The notes: generated by a model not told the origin, from the sequence alone. A stretch of DNA of 64,000 bases from an uncultured Victivallales bacterium (GCA_934661375.1 CAKUJH010000016.1:16223-80222), one strand, 5' to 3'; shown: positions 24,984 through 34,189, numbered from the stretch's first letter. Translations and numbers: made by a program.

Positions 24984-27026
24984 TCATCTCCGGAGATCGG
25001 ACAGAATATCAGCAAAAGCGTTGCGCAGTTCTTCTTCGGTTACAGTCGGCTGCGGTTCGATGAATGTTTCCAGATCCGGCTTTTCCACACAGTCTTTCGG
25101 CAGTTCACGCAGAAACGCCGAAGGCAGCTGCCGCACGTACTCATGATATTTGAAACGTGCGGATGCACAGGTCATATAAAGTTCTTCGCGGGCGCGGGTT
25201 ACTGCCACATAAAACAGCCGCCGCTCTTCCTCTTCGCCGTTTTCCGACAAAGCGCGTTCGTGCGGAAACAGGCCCTGTTCCAATCCCACGATGAAGACAA
25301 TCGGAAACTCCAGTCCTTTGGATGCGTGAACCGTGGACAGCACCGGACCGTCGATGTTTTCATCATCGGATGTGCGGTCATTTTCATCCATCAGCGAATA
25401 GGATTCCATAAACTCGCCCAGCGTGCAGGGTTCCTGCTGGCGCAGTTCATAAATTCCGATGTAATTGATGAATTCCAGCACGTTTTCCTGGCGTTTTTCC
25501 GCCTCTTCCATATTCTTGTAGATTTTCTGCAGCCCGTTGAGGTATCCGACGTCGAGCAGATAAGCATGAACCCGGTCGGCAATTTTTCCCGGTTCCTTGA
25601 AACCTTCGGCATATTTGCGGATGCATTCCGCCAGTTCGCCGGCAGATTTCGCTGCGGCTTTGGTGAGATGCGAATGATATTCCGCCGAACCGAGAATTTC
25701 CAGCAGCGGTTTGTGCATGGTTTTCTGCAGTTCACGCAGCGTCAGGATCGCCTTGTCGCCCAATCCGCGCGGCGGAATGGAAAGAATGCGCAGCAGACTC
25801 TGGTCATCGCGGTGATTGATGAGCAGTTTCAGGTACGCGGCGGCGTCCTTGACTTCCTTGCGCTGGAAGAAGGCTTGTCCGCCGATGATTTTCGGGGTAA
25901 CGCCGCGGGAACGCAGTTCCTGTTCAAAGGTGCGCGACAGATGGTTGGAACGGAACAGCACCGCAAAATCCGACCAGCAGCGGTCGGGTTCACGGTTCAG
26001 AATCTGCTGCATCACGTCCGCGACAAACCGGGCTTCCGCTTCCCCGTCACGCAGACGGAATACCCGAACCGGATCACCTTCGCCTTTTGCGGACCAGAGA
26101 TTTTTATCGTAACGGGCTGAATTGGAAGCGATTACCGCATTGGCGGTTTTCAGAATTGCGTTGGTGGAGCGGTAATTCTGTTCGAGTTTGATTTTCTTTG
26201 CACCGTGGAACAGTTTCGGAAAATCGAGAATATTGGAAACCACTGCACCGCGCCAGGAATAAATGCTCTGATCGTCATCGCCGACTACGCAGAGATTCAT
26301 TTTTTCACCGGCAATCAGCTGAATGATGCGGAACTGCGCCTGGTTGGTGTCCTGATACTCATCAACCAGCAGATATTGATAGGTTTTCCGGCAATATTCC
26401 AGAACTTCATGCCGGGTTTCCAGCAGTTTCAGCGTGATCAGCAGCATGTCATCGAAATCCAGCGTGTTCTGAAGTTCGAGCATCTGCTGATAACGTTCGT
26501 AAATACGGGCAAAATGCGCGGACTGGGAATAGTCTCCGCCGTCCGCAGCCAGTGCATCGGCAGGCCATTGCAGCAGATTTTTCTTGCGTCCGATGTACGC
26601 CAGAGCCGCTTTGGTGTCGATCTCGTCCTTGGAGTAACCGAGTTCGGCGGCGGCCTGACGCACCAGACTGATCTGGTCGGCGTCATCGGCAATGCTGAAC
26701 GAGGCATTGTAATGTCCCGCCAGCTGGATGAACCGGTGCAGAATCCGGGCGCAGAACGAATGGAAGGTGCCGAGCGTAACCAGTTTGGAGAGTTCCGGCG
26801 CAATCATCCGGTCGAGACGTTCCCGCATTTCTCTGGCGGCTTTGTTGGTGAAGGTTACGCCGAGAATGCTTGCCGGGGGAACCCCCTGTTCGATCATATA
26901 GGCGATCCGGCAGGTGATCACTTTGGTTTTGCCGGTACCGGCACCCGCCAGCACCAGCAAAGGACCTTCAATCGTGGTGGCTGCTTCCTTCTGACGCGGA
27001 TTCAGCGAGGCAATGGGAGAAGCCAT
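24984..27026 (-). CDS. UvrD/PcrA/Rep-type ATP-dependent DNA helicase
   Basis: A 680-residue superfamily 1A helicase. Motif Q is LNPRQKEAA, motif I GAGTGKTKV, Ia TFTNKAAREMRERL, II LLVDEYQDTNQAQF, III VVGDDDQSIYSWRGA, IV EQNYRSTNAIL, V VLSTVHASKGLEFPIVFIVG, and VI FYVAVTRAREELYM. The length and short C-terminus are closer to Rep/PcrA than to longer UvrD, and no clear Tudor-like tail is seen. It unwinds DNA 3' to 5' in repair or restart. It follows purO by only ten bases, an unusual partnership that is probably just co-transcription. Confidence 0.95.
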   Translation of the reverse strand: MASPIASLNPRQKEAATTIEGPLLVLAGAGTGKTKVITCRIAYMIEQGVPPASILGVTFTNKAAREMRERLDRMIAPELSKLVTLGTFHSFCARILHRFIQLAGHYNASFSIADDADQISLVRQAAAELGYSKDEIDTKAALAYIGRKKNLLQWPADALAADGGDYSQSAHFARIYERYQQMLELQNTLDFDDMLLITLKLLETRHEVLEYCRKTYQYLLVDEYQDTNQAQFRIIQLIAGEKMNLCVVGDDDQSIYSWRGAVVSNILDFPKLFHGAKKIKLEQNYRSTNAILKTANAVIASNSARYDKNLWSAKGEGDPVRVFRLRDGEAEARFVADVMQQILNREPDRCWSDFAVLFRSNHLSRTFEQELRSRGVTPKIIGGQAFFQRKEVKDAAAYLKLLINHRDDQSLLRILSIPPRGLGDKAILTLRELQKTMHKPLLEILGSAEYHSHLTKAAAKSAGELAECIRKYAEGFKEPGKIADRVHAYLLDVGYLNGLQKIYKNMEEAEKRQENVLEFINYIGIYELRQQEPCTLGEFMESYSLMDENDRTSDDENIDGPVLSTVHASKGLEFPIVFIVGLEQGLFPHERALSENGEEEERRLFYVAVTRAREELYMTCASARFKYHEYVRQLPSAFLRELPKDCVEKPDLETFIEPQPTVTEEELRNAFADILSDLRR

Positions 27027-27035
27027 GAAAACCTC

Positions 27036-27683
27036 TTATGCCTTGATTTCCGCATCGGCGGCAGCCAGGTCGAACCCGGTTCCGTTCCACAGAGCGGCTG
27101 CGGCTGTAACCGGTTTTTCGAAACCGGCGAACACCCCGCCGGAAATCATGTACTGACACAGAGAAGCGGCATCCGCGGCATCGAACGCTTCGTCGCAGTT
27201 GTGCGGACACGGAGAATTCTTTTCGTAAGTTGCGAGGTAATAGATTTTGCCCGGTTCCAGCGGATATTCGCGGATCATCAGAGCATCATGACGCACAATG
27301 CCGAGCATACAGACGTTCTTTTCCACATCAACAGCCGCGGCGATCCGGGGCGTATTCAGGGAATCTTTTTCGTAGTCCATCGCCAGCAGGGGCAGTGCAA
27401 ACGCATCCCGCAGGTTCATGCCGGCAATGACTTTTTCGATGATCGGATCGGTCTGGGATCCGTTGGTCACCAGTGCCGTTTTGCCGCAGAGACGCAGACA
27501 GTTGTACGCGATGTAGGGGTTTTTGGAAAGGTCGCTTTCAAAACCGGCGCGGGGCATAATGGAGACTTTGTCCCCGGTCAGCCGGGCAGTCCGGTTCGGA
27601 AACGAACGGGAGGAAACCCGGTAAGATGCTGCCGCTTTGCCGTCCCGGGTCATGCCCGCCGCCACGATTCTGCCGATGTACAT
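27036..27683 (-). CDS. purO: IMP cyclohydrolase, PurO-like (archaeal type)
   Basis: About 215 residues resembling the archaeal PurO fold: MYIGRIVAAGMTRDGKAAASYRVSSRSFPNR at the start, then ALVTNGSQTDPIIEK, TPRIAAAV and REYPLEPGKIYYLATY. PurO closes the ring of FAICAR to give IMP, a job done in most bacteria by PurH. I use the ATG preceded by AAGGA at nine bases; 25 upstream codons in the same frame lie mostly in the trpB end and are not part of the family. It starts 31 bases after trpB. The IMP cyclohydrolase call rests on overall resemblance; a related nucleoside hydrolysis role cannot be excluded. Confidence 0.8.
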   Translation of the reverse strand: MYIGRIVAAGMTRDGKAAASYRVSSRSFPNRTARLTGDKVSIMPRAGFESDLSKNPYIAYNCLRLCGKTALVTNGSQTDPIIEKVIAGMNLRDAFALPLLAMDYEKDSLNTPRIAAAVDVEKNVCMLGIVRHDALMIREYPLEPGKIYYLATYEKNSPCPHNCDEAFDAADAASLCQYMISGGVFAGFEKPVTAAAALWNGTGFDLAAADAEIKA

Positions 27684-27714
27684 ATGGTATATTCCTTCTG
27701 TTGAATGTTCTGAA

Positions 27715-28941
27715 TCAGTCTTTGAATTTGTGGTCTTCGCCGCAGCCGTAATGTTCAATCACGTAATCCACATCTTTGTCGCCGCGTCCGCTGCACGTCG
27801 CCAGAATTGCACCGCCGCGCATTTCGGAGGCGCGTTTCATGGCATAGGCGATGGCATGGGAACTTTCCAGCGCGGGAATGATTCCTTCGTAACGGGACAG
27901 CTTGAAGAACGCGTCCACGGCTTCCTCGTCGGATGCGGTAACATAATTGACCCTGCCGAGGTCGCGCCAGAAGGCATGTTCCGGACCCACGCCCGGATAA
28001 TCCAGACCGCTGGCGATGGAATAAACCGGAGACGGCGAACCGTCCTCCTCCTGCAGCAGGATGCTTTCGAAACCGTGAAGGATTCCGCGTTTGCCGAATG
28101 CCATGGTGGCGGCATTGTCGCCGGTTTTCGCGCCGCGTCCCAGAGGTTCCACTCCGCAGAGTTCCACCGGATCGTTCAGGAAGCCGGAGAACATGCCCGC
28201 GGAATTGCTGCCGCCGCCGACGCAGGCGCAGACCATATCCGGCAGGATGCCGGTCATTTCGAGGAACTGTTCGCGGGCTTCAATGCCGACGCACATCTGG
28301 AAATCGCGCACCATCTGCGGGAACGGGTGCGGACCGAGCGCAGAGCCGATGCAGTAGATCGCTGTTTTATATTCCTTCAGATACGCGTCAAACGCGGCGT
28401 CCACCGCTTCCTTGAGCGTTTTCAGTCCGAAACTTACGGGAATCACTCTGGCTCCGAGAATTTTCATGCGGGAAACATTGGGTGCCTGTTTGGCAATATC
28501 CACTTCACCCATGTAAATATCGCATTCCAGCCCGAAGTATGCGGCGGCGGTGGCGAGAGCCACACCATGCTGTCCGGCTCCGGTTTCGGCAATGAGTTTC
28601 TTCTTGCCCAGGAAGGTTGCCAGCAGCCCTTCGCCCATGCAGTGGTTGAGTTTGTGCGCTCCAGTGTGATTGAGGTCTTCGCGTTTCAGGTAAATCTGGC
28701 AGCCGGTGCCGATTTTTTTCGACAGCCGGTCGCAATGATAGACCGGGGTGGGACGTCCCTGAAATTCACGGCGGATGCGGCGCAGTTCATTGATGAATTT
28801 TGCCGAATGGCAGATTGAGTTGTACGCATCGCTGATTTCCTCGAAAACGGGGATCAGTTCCGGCGGCAGAATCGCACCCCCGTATTCTCCGTAACGCCCA
28901 TTCTTGTCCGGGTAATTGCGGAAATAAGTTCTGTAATCCAT
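27715..28941 (-). CDS. trpB: Tryptophan synthase beta chain, stand-alone
   Basis: A 408-residue PLP enzyme. GRYGEYGGAILPPEL starts the fold. Lys97 in HTGAHKLNH is the Schiff-base lysine, ETGAGQHGVA carries the catalytic Glu, GGGSNSAGMF binds the PLP phosphate, and SGRGDKD ends it. The subgroup is TrpB1-like, with a small change of the usual HKTN to HKLN. It makes tryptophan from indole and serine. No trpA or other trp gene lies nearby; purO and a helicase gene follow instead. A GGAGG site precedes the ATG and a promoter is seen upstream. Confidence 0.94.
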   Translation of the reverse strand: MDYRTYFRNYPDKNGRYGEYGGAILPPELIPVFEEISDAYNSICHSAKFINELRRIRREFQGRPTPVYHCDRLSKKIGTGCQIYLKREDLNHTGAHKLNHCMGEGLLATFLGKKKLIAETGAGQHGVALATAAAYFGLECDIYMGEVDIAKQAPNVSRMKILGARVIPVSFGLKTLKEAVDAAFDAYLKEYKTAIYCIGSALGPHPFPQMVRDFQMCVGIEAREQFLEMTGILPDMVCACVGGGSNSAGMFSGFLNDPVELCGVEPLGRGAKTGDNAATMAFGKRGILHGFESILLQEEDGSPSPVYSIASGLDYPGVGPEHAFWRDLGRVNYVTASDEEAVDAFFKLSRYEGIIPALESSHAIAYAMKRASEMRGGAILATCSGRGDKDVDYVIEHYGCGEDHKFKD

Positions 28942-28985
28942 AGCATCCTCCGTGATTTTTTCTGCTGTTTTTTGCTTAATCCATT

Positions 28986-29014
28986 AATATAACGCCGTTT
29001 CAGCCGGATTGCAA
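28986..29014 (-). promoter_or_regulatory. Candidate promoter of trpB
   Basis: On the minus strand TTGCAA (29009-29014) and TATATT (28986-28991) are 17 bases apart. The start point would be about 38 bases before the trpB ATG. Confidence 0.55.
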
Positions 29015-29105
29015 GGACGAACTCCGCCGGAACCGGAGTAAAAATCCGTAATTCTTTCTCAAATGGAGTTTTCCAACCGGCGGAGAAAAAATGGCGGATT
29101 TCTTC

Positions 29106-30479
29106 TTAATTCCGGTTCGGAGTCAGCCGTTTCAATTCCGGAACCAGTGTCAGCAGCAGAGTCAGGAAGACCAGCGTTCCGCCGGCGAAGTTGGAAATCG
29201 GTTCCGCTATGAACACTCCTTTTGCCCCCAGTCCGCCGTATTGCGGCAGCAGAAGAACCAGCGGTACAATGATGATGATTTTCCGGAAAAGGGAAAAGAA
29301 AATGGCGCGTCCTTTTTTGTTGAGAGCTTTGAACGTGTGCTGGGCACTGTACTGCAATGCCTGAAAGACAAAAGCAAACAGGTACAGATGCAGCAGTGGG
29401 ACTGCCGCCTGCAGCAGTTTTTCGTCAGAATTGAAGATTCGGATGAACCATTCCGTTTTCCAGATGATCATGCTCCAGGCGATGGCTGTGTAGAGCACGT
29501 TCAGTGCAGTCATGATCCAGATTGCCCGCAATACGCGTTTGCCGTTTCCTGCTCCGTAATTGAAACTCAGAATGGGACCCGTTCCTTCGCAGATTGCCAG
29601 TGCCGGCGTTTCCAGCAGCTGCCGCACCGACGCCGCGATGGTCATGACGGCAATGAACAGATCGCCGCCGTACCGCGAAAGCATGGCGTTGCTTATCATG
29701 TTGACCAGACTGCTGGAAAAATACATGATGAAGGCAACACTTCCCAGGCTGGTGATGTTGAAAATGGTCCGTCCATTCCCGGCAAGCTCACGGAACCGGA
29801 CCAGATGCCCTTTCAGCTCGGTGTTTTTTCCGCGCAGAAAACGGAGAATGATTCCCGCGGAAAGAGTCTGGGAAATCACCGTTGCAATTGCCGCTCCGGC
29901 AATGCCAAGATGAAATACATAGATGAATACAGGTGTCAGAATAATGTTGGAAACAGCTCCGGCGGCAACGGCTTTCATGCCTTCAATGGGAAATCCCTGC
30001 GCGGTAACAAACGGCGTCATGCCGGTCGCAATCATGAAAGGAATGTTTCCCAGCAGATAAATCCGCAGATACGGCAGTGCGTATTGAATACTGTCGTTGG
30101 ATGCGCCCAGCAGGTACAGCAGCGGACGGGCAAAAATCCAGAGTGTGAGAAACAGAACCGCTCCGGAGAAAATCAGCAGGGTCAGTGCGATGTTCTGAAT
30201 CAGTTCCGCCTGCCGGAGATTTCCTTTCCCTCGTTCCATGGCGCAGAGCGGCGCGCCGCCCATGCCGAAAAGACTGGCAAATGCAGTTATCAGAAGAATG
30301 ATGGGAAAACACAATCCGATTCCGGTCAGCGCGACAGCTCCGATTTCCGGAATTCTTCCAATGTAAATCTGACTGACTATACTGTAAAGCAGACTTAAAA
30401 CCTGTGCCACCAGCATCGGCCCGGCGGTCTGGAAAATCAGCCGCATAATACCGCCATGTGCAAAATCAACCTTGTTCAT
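29106..30479 (-). CDS. MATE family efflux transporter
   Basis: About 457 residues with twelve hydrophobic segments in two halves. LIFQTAGPMLVAQVLSLLYSIVSQIYIGRI and GAVALTGIGLCFPIILLI are the usual N-terminal MATE blocks; the second half shows FNYGAGNGKRVLRAIW and FFSLFRKIIIIVPLVLLLP. It exports drugs or other organic cations with Na+ or H+. I chose the ATG before the first helix; the 26 codons upstream do not look membrane-like or conserved. It faces the trpB promoter region tail-first. Confidence 0.9.
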   Translation of the reverse strand: MNKVDFAHGGIMRLIFQTAGPMLVAQVLSLLYSIVSQIYIGRIPEIGAVALTGIGLCFPIILLITAFASLFGMGGAPLCAMERGKGNLRQAELIQNIALTLLIFSGAVLFLTLWIFARPLLYLLGASNDSIQYALPYLRIYLLGNIPFMIATGMTPFVTAQGFPIEGMKAVAAGAVSNIILTPVFIYVFHLGIAGAAIATVISQTLSAGIILRFLRGKNTELKGHLVRFRELAGNGRTIFNITSLGSVAFIMYFSSSLVNMISNAMLSRYGGDLFIAVMTIAASVRQLLETPALAICEGTGPILSFNYGAGNGKRVLRAIWIMTALNVLYTAIAWSMIIWKTEWFIRIFNSDEKLLQAAVPLLHLYLFAFVFQALQYSAQHTFKALNKKGRAIFFSLFRKIIIIVPLVLLLPQYGGLGAKGVFIAEPISNFAGGTLVFLTLLLTLVPELKRLTPNRN

Positions 30480-30640
30480 CTTCCGTTTCCCCGACGCAGA
30501 CTCTTTCCCGCATATCCGGCAATCCCCGCAATACAGCACAAATGCCCGAAAATGCAAAATGCCCTTTGAAAATTATGACGGATGAATTCTTTTATGTCAG
30601 CAGACGCTGCGGACTCCCCCCCGCACGACGGCGGCATGGC

Positions 30641-31762
30641 TCATCTTTCCCAGCTCATGTTGCCAAGGAATCCGTGTTGAAAAAAGACGCTCCTGTATCC
30701 ATTCTCATGCAGGTAGGAACATGCCGTTTCCAAACGGTCAAAGATATCCGGTTCATAATTGAAATAATCTTTGAACGCATACTGTTCGTGACTCATCACG
30801 TTTCCGACTTCGCGCACCGGATCATTGACCAGGTCCGCCAGCGCCGCCCGGATTTCTTCTTTGGTGGAAAGGTTGCAGACGCATTCCGCCGTATGGAAAC
30901 ACAGATTATGGCGGAAATTATACATCAAATGATTCTTTTGCAGATACAGGGCTTCCGATGCATTGCGGAAATAGCCGATGTCGCAAACCGTTTCCGCATT
31001 GCTCCCGGTATCACCGACTGCCGTCCGGGGATCGCAGAATTGCCCATAACAGGCACGCATCCCCCGGTCCGTCAGCACCTTCAGGGACTCCGGACGCGCT
31101 ATCGCCCAGTGACTCACAGGTGCGGGAATATATGCGGAACCGGCAAACCGGACCAGTTCATTCATCACCAGATCGTAGTCGGCGGCAAGCACATCCGGCG
31201 TACAGTTCTGATACGGACGATCCGGAAACTCCCCGCGGGCGTGGAATGCGAGCCGGAGCCAATCCGCATTGTCTTCAAACTCGGCTTTGTAGCAGTCCGG
31301 CATCTGTGAAAGATTGAAGCCTTTGTGGTGACAGTCCTCGTAGAAACAGTTCAGACAGATTTTCTGGTCGTATTTTTCGTGCATCTTCTTCCAGAATCCA
31401 AGGTAAAACTGGTCGAAGATCGACTTCCGCCGGTCCTGCGCCAGGTCCCGCAGAAAGAATATGTGGTCATCCACAAAAAATTCATACCGGGGAAACGATG
31501 CTTTGTCCCAGACCGTTTTGATTTCTTTCGTGGAGATCCCGAATTCGTCGTCCGCCGCAATGCGGATCGTGTTGAACTGTCCGGACAGCCTGACGCGCCC
31601 CGTGAAACTCATCCCGTCCCGTTCCGCTTCCCGCCCATTGACGGTGATCCGCCCGGACCCGTCGTAGAGACCGTGCACTTCGATCTCCAGATATCCGGCC
31701 GTTTCAAGTCCGTTGTTATGGTTCAGCACTGCCCCATGACGGGGAAAAGTCACTTCCAGCAT
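30641..31762 (-). CDS. Unrecognised protein, possibly a carbohydrate-active (deacetylase-like) enzyme
   Basis: A 373-residue protein that I cannot assign firmly. The first 90 residues look like a small beta sandwich (YLEIEVHGLYDGSGRITVNG). After YEFFVDDHIFFLRDLA come segments suggestive of a NodB-like or TIM-like fold, with repeated Asp/His (FVDDH, HKGFNLS, MSHEQYAF, EPDIFDRL). There is no signal peptide. An AGAGG site precedes the ATG. It has its own promoter overlapped by an operator-like palindrome (31909-31925), so it is probably induced by a sugar. It lies beside the worn carbohydrate region. Confidence 0.6.
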   Translation of the reverse strand: MLEVTFPRHGAVLNHNNGLETAGYLEIEVHGLYDGSGRITVNGREAERDGMSFTGRVRLSGQFNTIRIAADDEFGISTKEIKTVWDKASFPRYEFFVDDHIFFLRDLAQDRRKSIFDQFYLGFWKKMHEKYDQKICLNCFYEDCHHKGFNLSQMPDCYKAEFEDNADWLRLAFHARGEFPDRPYQNCTPDVLAADYDLVMNELVRFAGSAYIPAPVSHWAIARPESLKVLTDRGMRACYGQFCDPRTAVGDTGSNAETVCDIGYFRNASEALYLQKNHLMYNFRHNLCFHTAECVCNLSTKEEIRAALADLVNDPVREVGNVMSHEQYAFKDYFNYEPDIFDRLETACSYLHENGYRSVFFQHGFLGNMSWER

Positions 31763-31895
31763 GATAAAACCTCTTTTCCTGTGTTTGTGAATTCAACGGC
31801 GCCCGGCGGAAAACACGCCTGTTCCGCGTCCCGGCACATGACCGCCGAACTGTTTTTTTCCCATAATGCCGCTTCCGGTTGTTTTATATCCAATC

Positions 31896-31924
31896 AATAT
31901 ATCCCCATTTTGAGACGGTTTCAA
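31896..31924 (-). promoter_or_regulatory. Promoter of the unknown gene at 30641
   Basis: On the minus strand TTGAAA (31919-31924) and TATATT (31896-31901) are 17 bases apart. The -35 box lies inside a palindrome, which suggests repression. Confidence 0.6.
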
Positions 31925-31925
31925 A
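31909..31925. promoter_or_regulatory. LacI-type operator-like palindrome
   Basis: TTTGAGACGGTTTCAAA is a 17-base palindrome with seven of eight arm positions paired around a central G. It resembles the CG-centred TGAAAC-GTTTCA operators of LacI-family regulators and covers the -35 box of the promoter of the gene at 30641. The LacI regulator at 38385 and the hybrid regulator at 33040 are the nearest candidates; which of them binds is unknown. Confidence 0.55.
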
Positions 31926-32105
31926 TCATCTTTCAGCCTGCCGGACAAATGGACAAATATGAAAGAACCGCGCAAAACATACTTTAGCATGCAGGCGGCA
32001 CTTTTTCCAATGACGGAAGAAGAAAAAATGGAACTTTCCGGAACGGGATTCCCCAGAAAGCGGGTACGGGCATCGGCTGCATGCGGTTCTGCTTCCGGCG
32101 CAGAG

Positions 32106-32176
32106 GATTTCCTGTGCGCGGGCATTGAGCGTCCGGCGCAGAAGATTTCCTGTGCGCGGGCATTGAGCGTCCGGCG
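32106..32176. repeat. 38-bp tandem repeat, two copies
   Basis: Copy one (32106-32138) and copy two (32144-32176) share 33 identical bases with a period of 38. A short further piece of the unit (CCGGCGCAGA) precedes copy one near 32095. It lies in non-coding DNA just downstream of the broken gene. Confidence 0.85.
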
Positions 32177-32209
32177 AACCCTTCCCTGCCCCTGATCGCA
32201 TCGTTCAGT

Positions 32210-32746
32210 TTATCTGCCGGCTCCCCTGTCATTCCTTCGGAACCGGAGGCGCAAGGACAACCAGATCAACGGATGCGGACAAGTCCGGCTTTCCCCGCTG
32301 ACTCTGTGCATATCGCAGTTTTCTCCGGATGGAGAGACCGGAACAACCGGCGCACTCCGGTATATTTTCCCGGAAGTCGTAACCATACGCAGTGAATATA
32401 CCGGGAAGCGGAAATCCGATTTCAGCACCGTATGGATCGCTGCCTGAGTGTCATTGACCCGGACAGGGATATCCGGCATACGGTTCAGATAATCCGCATC
32501 AATTTTATAATGACCGTCATCAGTTCTGGCAACGGAGAATTTGACTTGTTCCGGTTGTGCCAATGAGCGGAGCGGCTGATGAATGGATTTATAGACGACA
32601 CAAAAAGTCGGACGAATGCGAACATGATCGAAACCATTGAATGTTCTTTGTCCATTGATTTCTATTTCCGGGTATACTGCGGCATCCCCGGCGAGCAGAG
32701 CCTTTCTCTTTAGTGTGGTTTCTGTTGCGAGTCGTGATCCTTTCAC
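32210..32746 (-). pseudogene. Fragment of a larger protein, probably secreted or carbohydrate-active, with a late frameshift
   Basis: Residues from about 25 to 135 read as an ordinary protein domain (EIEINGQRTFNGFDHVRI, VKFSVARTDDGHYKIDADYL, YSLRMVTTSGKIYRSAPVV), perhaps the C-terminal beta domain of a glycosidase or deacetylase. After VSPSGE the frame turns into arginine-rich, unlikely sequence. A neighbouring frame instead gives LRYAQSQRGKPDLSASVDL and then LVVLAPPVPKE and a stop, which looks like the true end. The start is a GTG amid poor codons (ACA, CTA, AGA), so the N-terminal part is probably lost. I read it as a gene remnant. The original family is not identified. Confidence 0.65.
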
Positions 32747-32987
32747 GTCGTCGCCTTATTCACAGTAGCACACTTTTTTAGGTTCAGCCATCTTTTTTTA
32801 CAATTTACACCTGCGTTCTTTTACCATAGCAACTTTCTGCAATATAGCATCACTGCTCAAAAAACGCAAGGCATTTTCTGTAATTTATGACCGGCAAATT
32901 TTGCGGTATTTTTTCATTTCCGGAAAAGATATTGCGCCATTCCATCAGCACCATCGCATTTTTTCAAACAAAAAACTCTGTCTCCTC

Positions 32988-33016
32988 TTGATATATTTTT
33001 CTGTATACCTTATAAT
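32988..33016 (+). promoter_or_regulatory. Promoter of the GntR-type regulator gene
   Basis: TTGATA (32988-32993) and a perfect TATAAT (33011-33016) are 17 bases apart, the best sigma70-like promoter in the window. Its start point falls at about 33023, which favours the ATG at 33040 over the ones at 33022 and 33025. Confidence 0.82.
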
Positions 33017-33039
33017 AGACAATGATGAAAGGAATGGAT

Positions 33040-34131
33040 ATGTCGAAAACGGAAGAAATCTATTTCAAACTGCATGACCAGATTCTGTCCGGGAAACTTG
33101 AACCGGGCGAACGTCTGCCGACTGAACCGGAGATGGCTGAAAGGCTGCATGTGGCGCGCAAAACTTTGCGCGGAGCATTGAGCCGTCTGGAAAAAGACGG
33201 GCTGCTGAACCGGATTCCGCGCGTTGGCACTTATGTCCGCAGCCGGAATGAACCGGAAAATCCGCGCATTCTGGTGGTGATGAGTGATTTCCCGGGGAAA
33301 CCGGCTTATACTCCTGTATGGTTTCTGCTCCCCGCCGTTCTGGAATATTGCCATTCCCTGGAACTGGAATGCGACCGGGTGGATATCCGCATGGTCCGGA
33401 AGATTGTTCCTGAGCAGCATAATTACATCGGTTTGATTCTTGCAGACGCCTGCTATGATTTTCTGGATAGCGAACTGGAAGACTGTCGCCGGCTGAAACT
33501 GCCGATGGTTACGCTGAACTGTTTCGAGCGGACAGTCCGGGAATTGAAGCTGCCATCTGTTCTCCCAAGCCGGAGACAGGCGTGGTTTGATGGACTGACC
33601 CATCTGCTGCGGCGCGGACACCGGAAAATCGGCTGCATATTTATTTCCCGCTGGCAATCGATCCGGGATCGAATGGAATTTACGGAACAGGAACTCCGCC
33701 AGTACCTGTTGTCTCATCATGCGGAAGATCCAAAAAAATACTGGATTTTTGCAGAAAGTGAAGATTCCGCCGAACTGCATACTGAACTGATCCGGATGCT
33801 GAAACAGCCGGATCGTCCGACGGCATTGTACTGCTGGAATGATTATGTGGCATCACGGGTTTACGACTGCGCGGCAGAACTGAATCTGCGGATACCGGAA
33901 GATCTGGCGGTAATGGGATTTTCCGGATGTCTGCATGGCACCTTGTTGAGCCCGGCGTTATCCACCGTGGATTTCTGTTACCGCGAGGAGGCAATTCTGG
34001 CGGTGAAACTTCTGCTTGAACACAAATCCTGGAGTGGCAGAAAAACTCCGCCGGTGCTGTATTCGCCGCACGAAATCCGGGCATTAACGAGTACTGCAAG
34101 CTATTGTCTGACAGAACAGCTGCGGCATTGA
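33040..34131 (+). CDS. GntR-type DNA-binding regulator with LacI-type sugar-binding domain
   Basis: About 363 residues. The first 70 form a GntR winged helix (KLHDQILSGKLEPGERLPTEPEMAERLHVARKTLRGALSRLEKDGLL). The rest is a periplasmic-binding-like sensor: ILVVMSDF, YIGLILADACYDFL, RGHRKIGCIF, PTALYCWNDYVASRVYDCA, IPEDLAVMGFSG. This AraR-like hybrid arrangement is common for plant or host-glycan regulators. I chose the ATG six bases after AAAGGA, consistent with the promoter. It is followed by a pseudopilin and a secreted hydrolase on the same strand and probably controls them. Confidence 0.9.
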   Translation: MSKTEEIYFKLHDQILSGKLEPGERLPTEPEMAERLHVARKTLRGALSRLEKDGLLNRIPRVGTYVRSRNEPENPRILVVMSDFPGKPAYTPVWFLLPAVLEYCHSLELECDRVDIRMVRKIVPEQHNYIGLILADACYDFLDSELEDCRRLKLPMVTLNCFERTVRELKLPSVLPSRRQAWFDGLTHLLRRGHRKIGCIFISRWQSIRDRMEFTEQELRQYLLSHHAEDPKKYWIFAESEDSAELHTELIRMLKQPDRPTALYCWNDYVASRVYDCAAELNLRIPEDLAVMGFSGCLHGTLLSPALSTVDFCYREEAILAVKLLLEHKSWSGRKTPPVLYSPHEIRALTSTASYCLTEQLRH

Positions 34132-34189
34132 AATTGCGAAAACAATGAAACAAAACATAGAAACTCAAGCAAAAAAAGGAAACGAAATC

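Larger units (their letters stand above)
31763..32209. other. Non-coding stretch with promoter, operator and tandem repeat
   Basis: These 447 bases have no convincing gene; the short overlapping frames lack ribosome sites and owe their length partly to a 38-bp tandem repeat. They hold the minus-strand promoter and palindrome of the gene at 30641. Confidence 0.6.

Noticed and set aside
29106..30557. Long N-terminal form of the MATE protein starting at 30557
   Set aside because: The extra 26 residues are cysteine-rich, not membrane-like, and precede the usual MATE start; the ATG at 30479 fits the family better.
31793..32232. Three overlapping minus-strand frames of 82-110 codons with repeated ARAQEIL-like segments
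   Set aside because: The repetition comes from the 38-bp tandem DNA repeat read in different frames, and none has a ribosome site or a protein-like composition.
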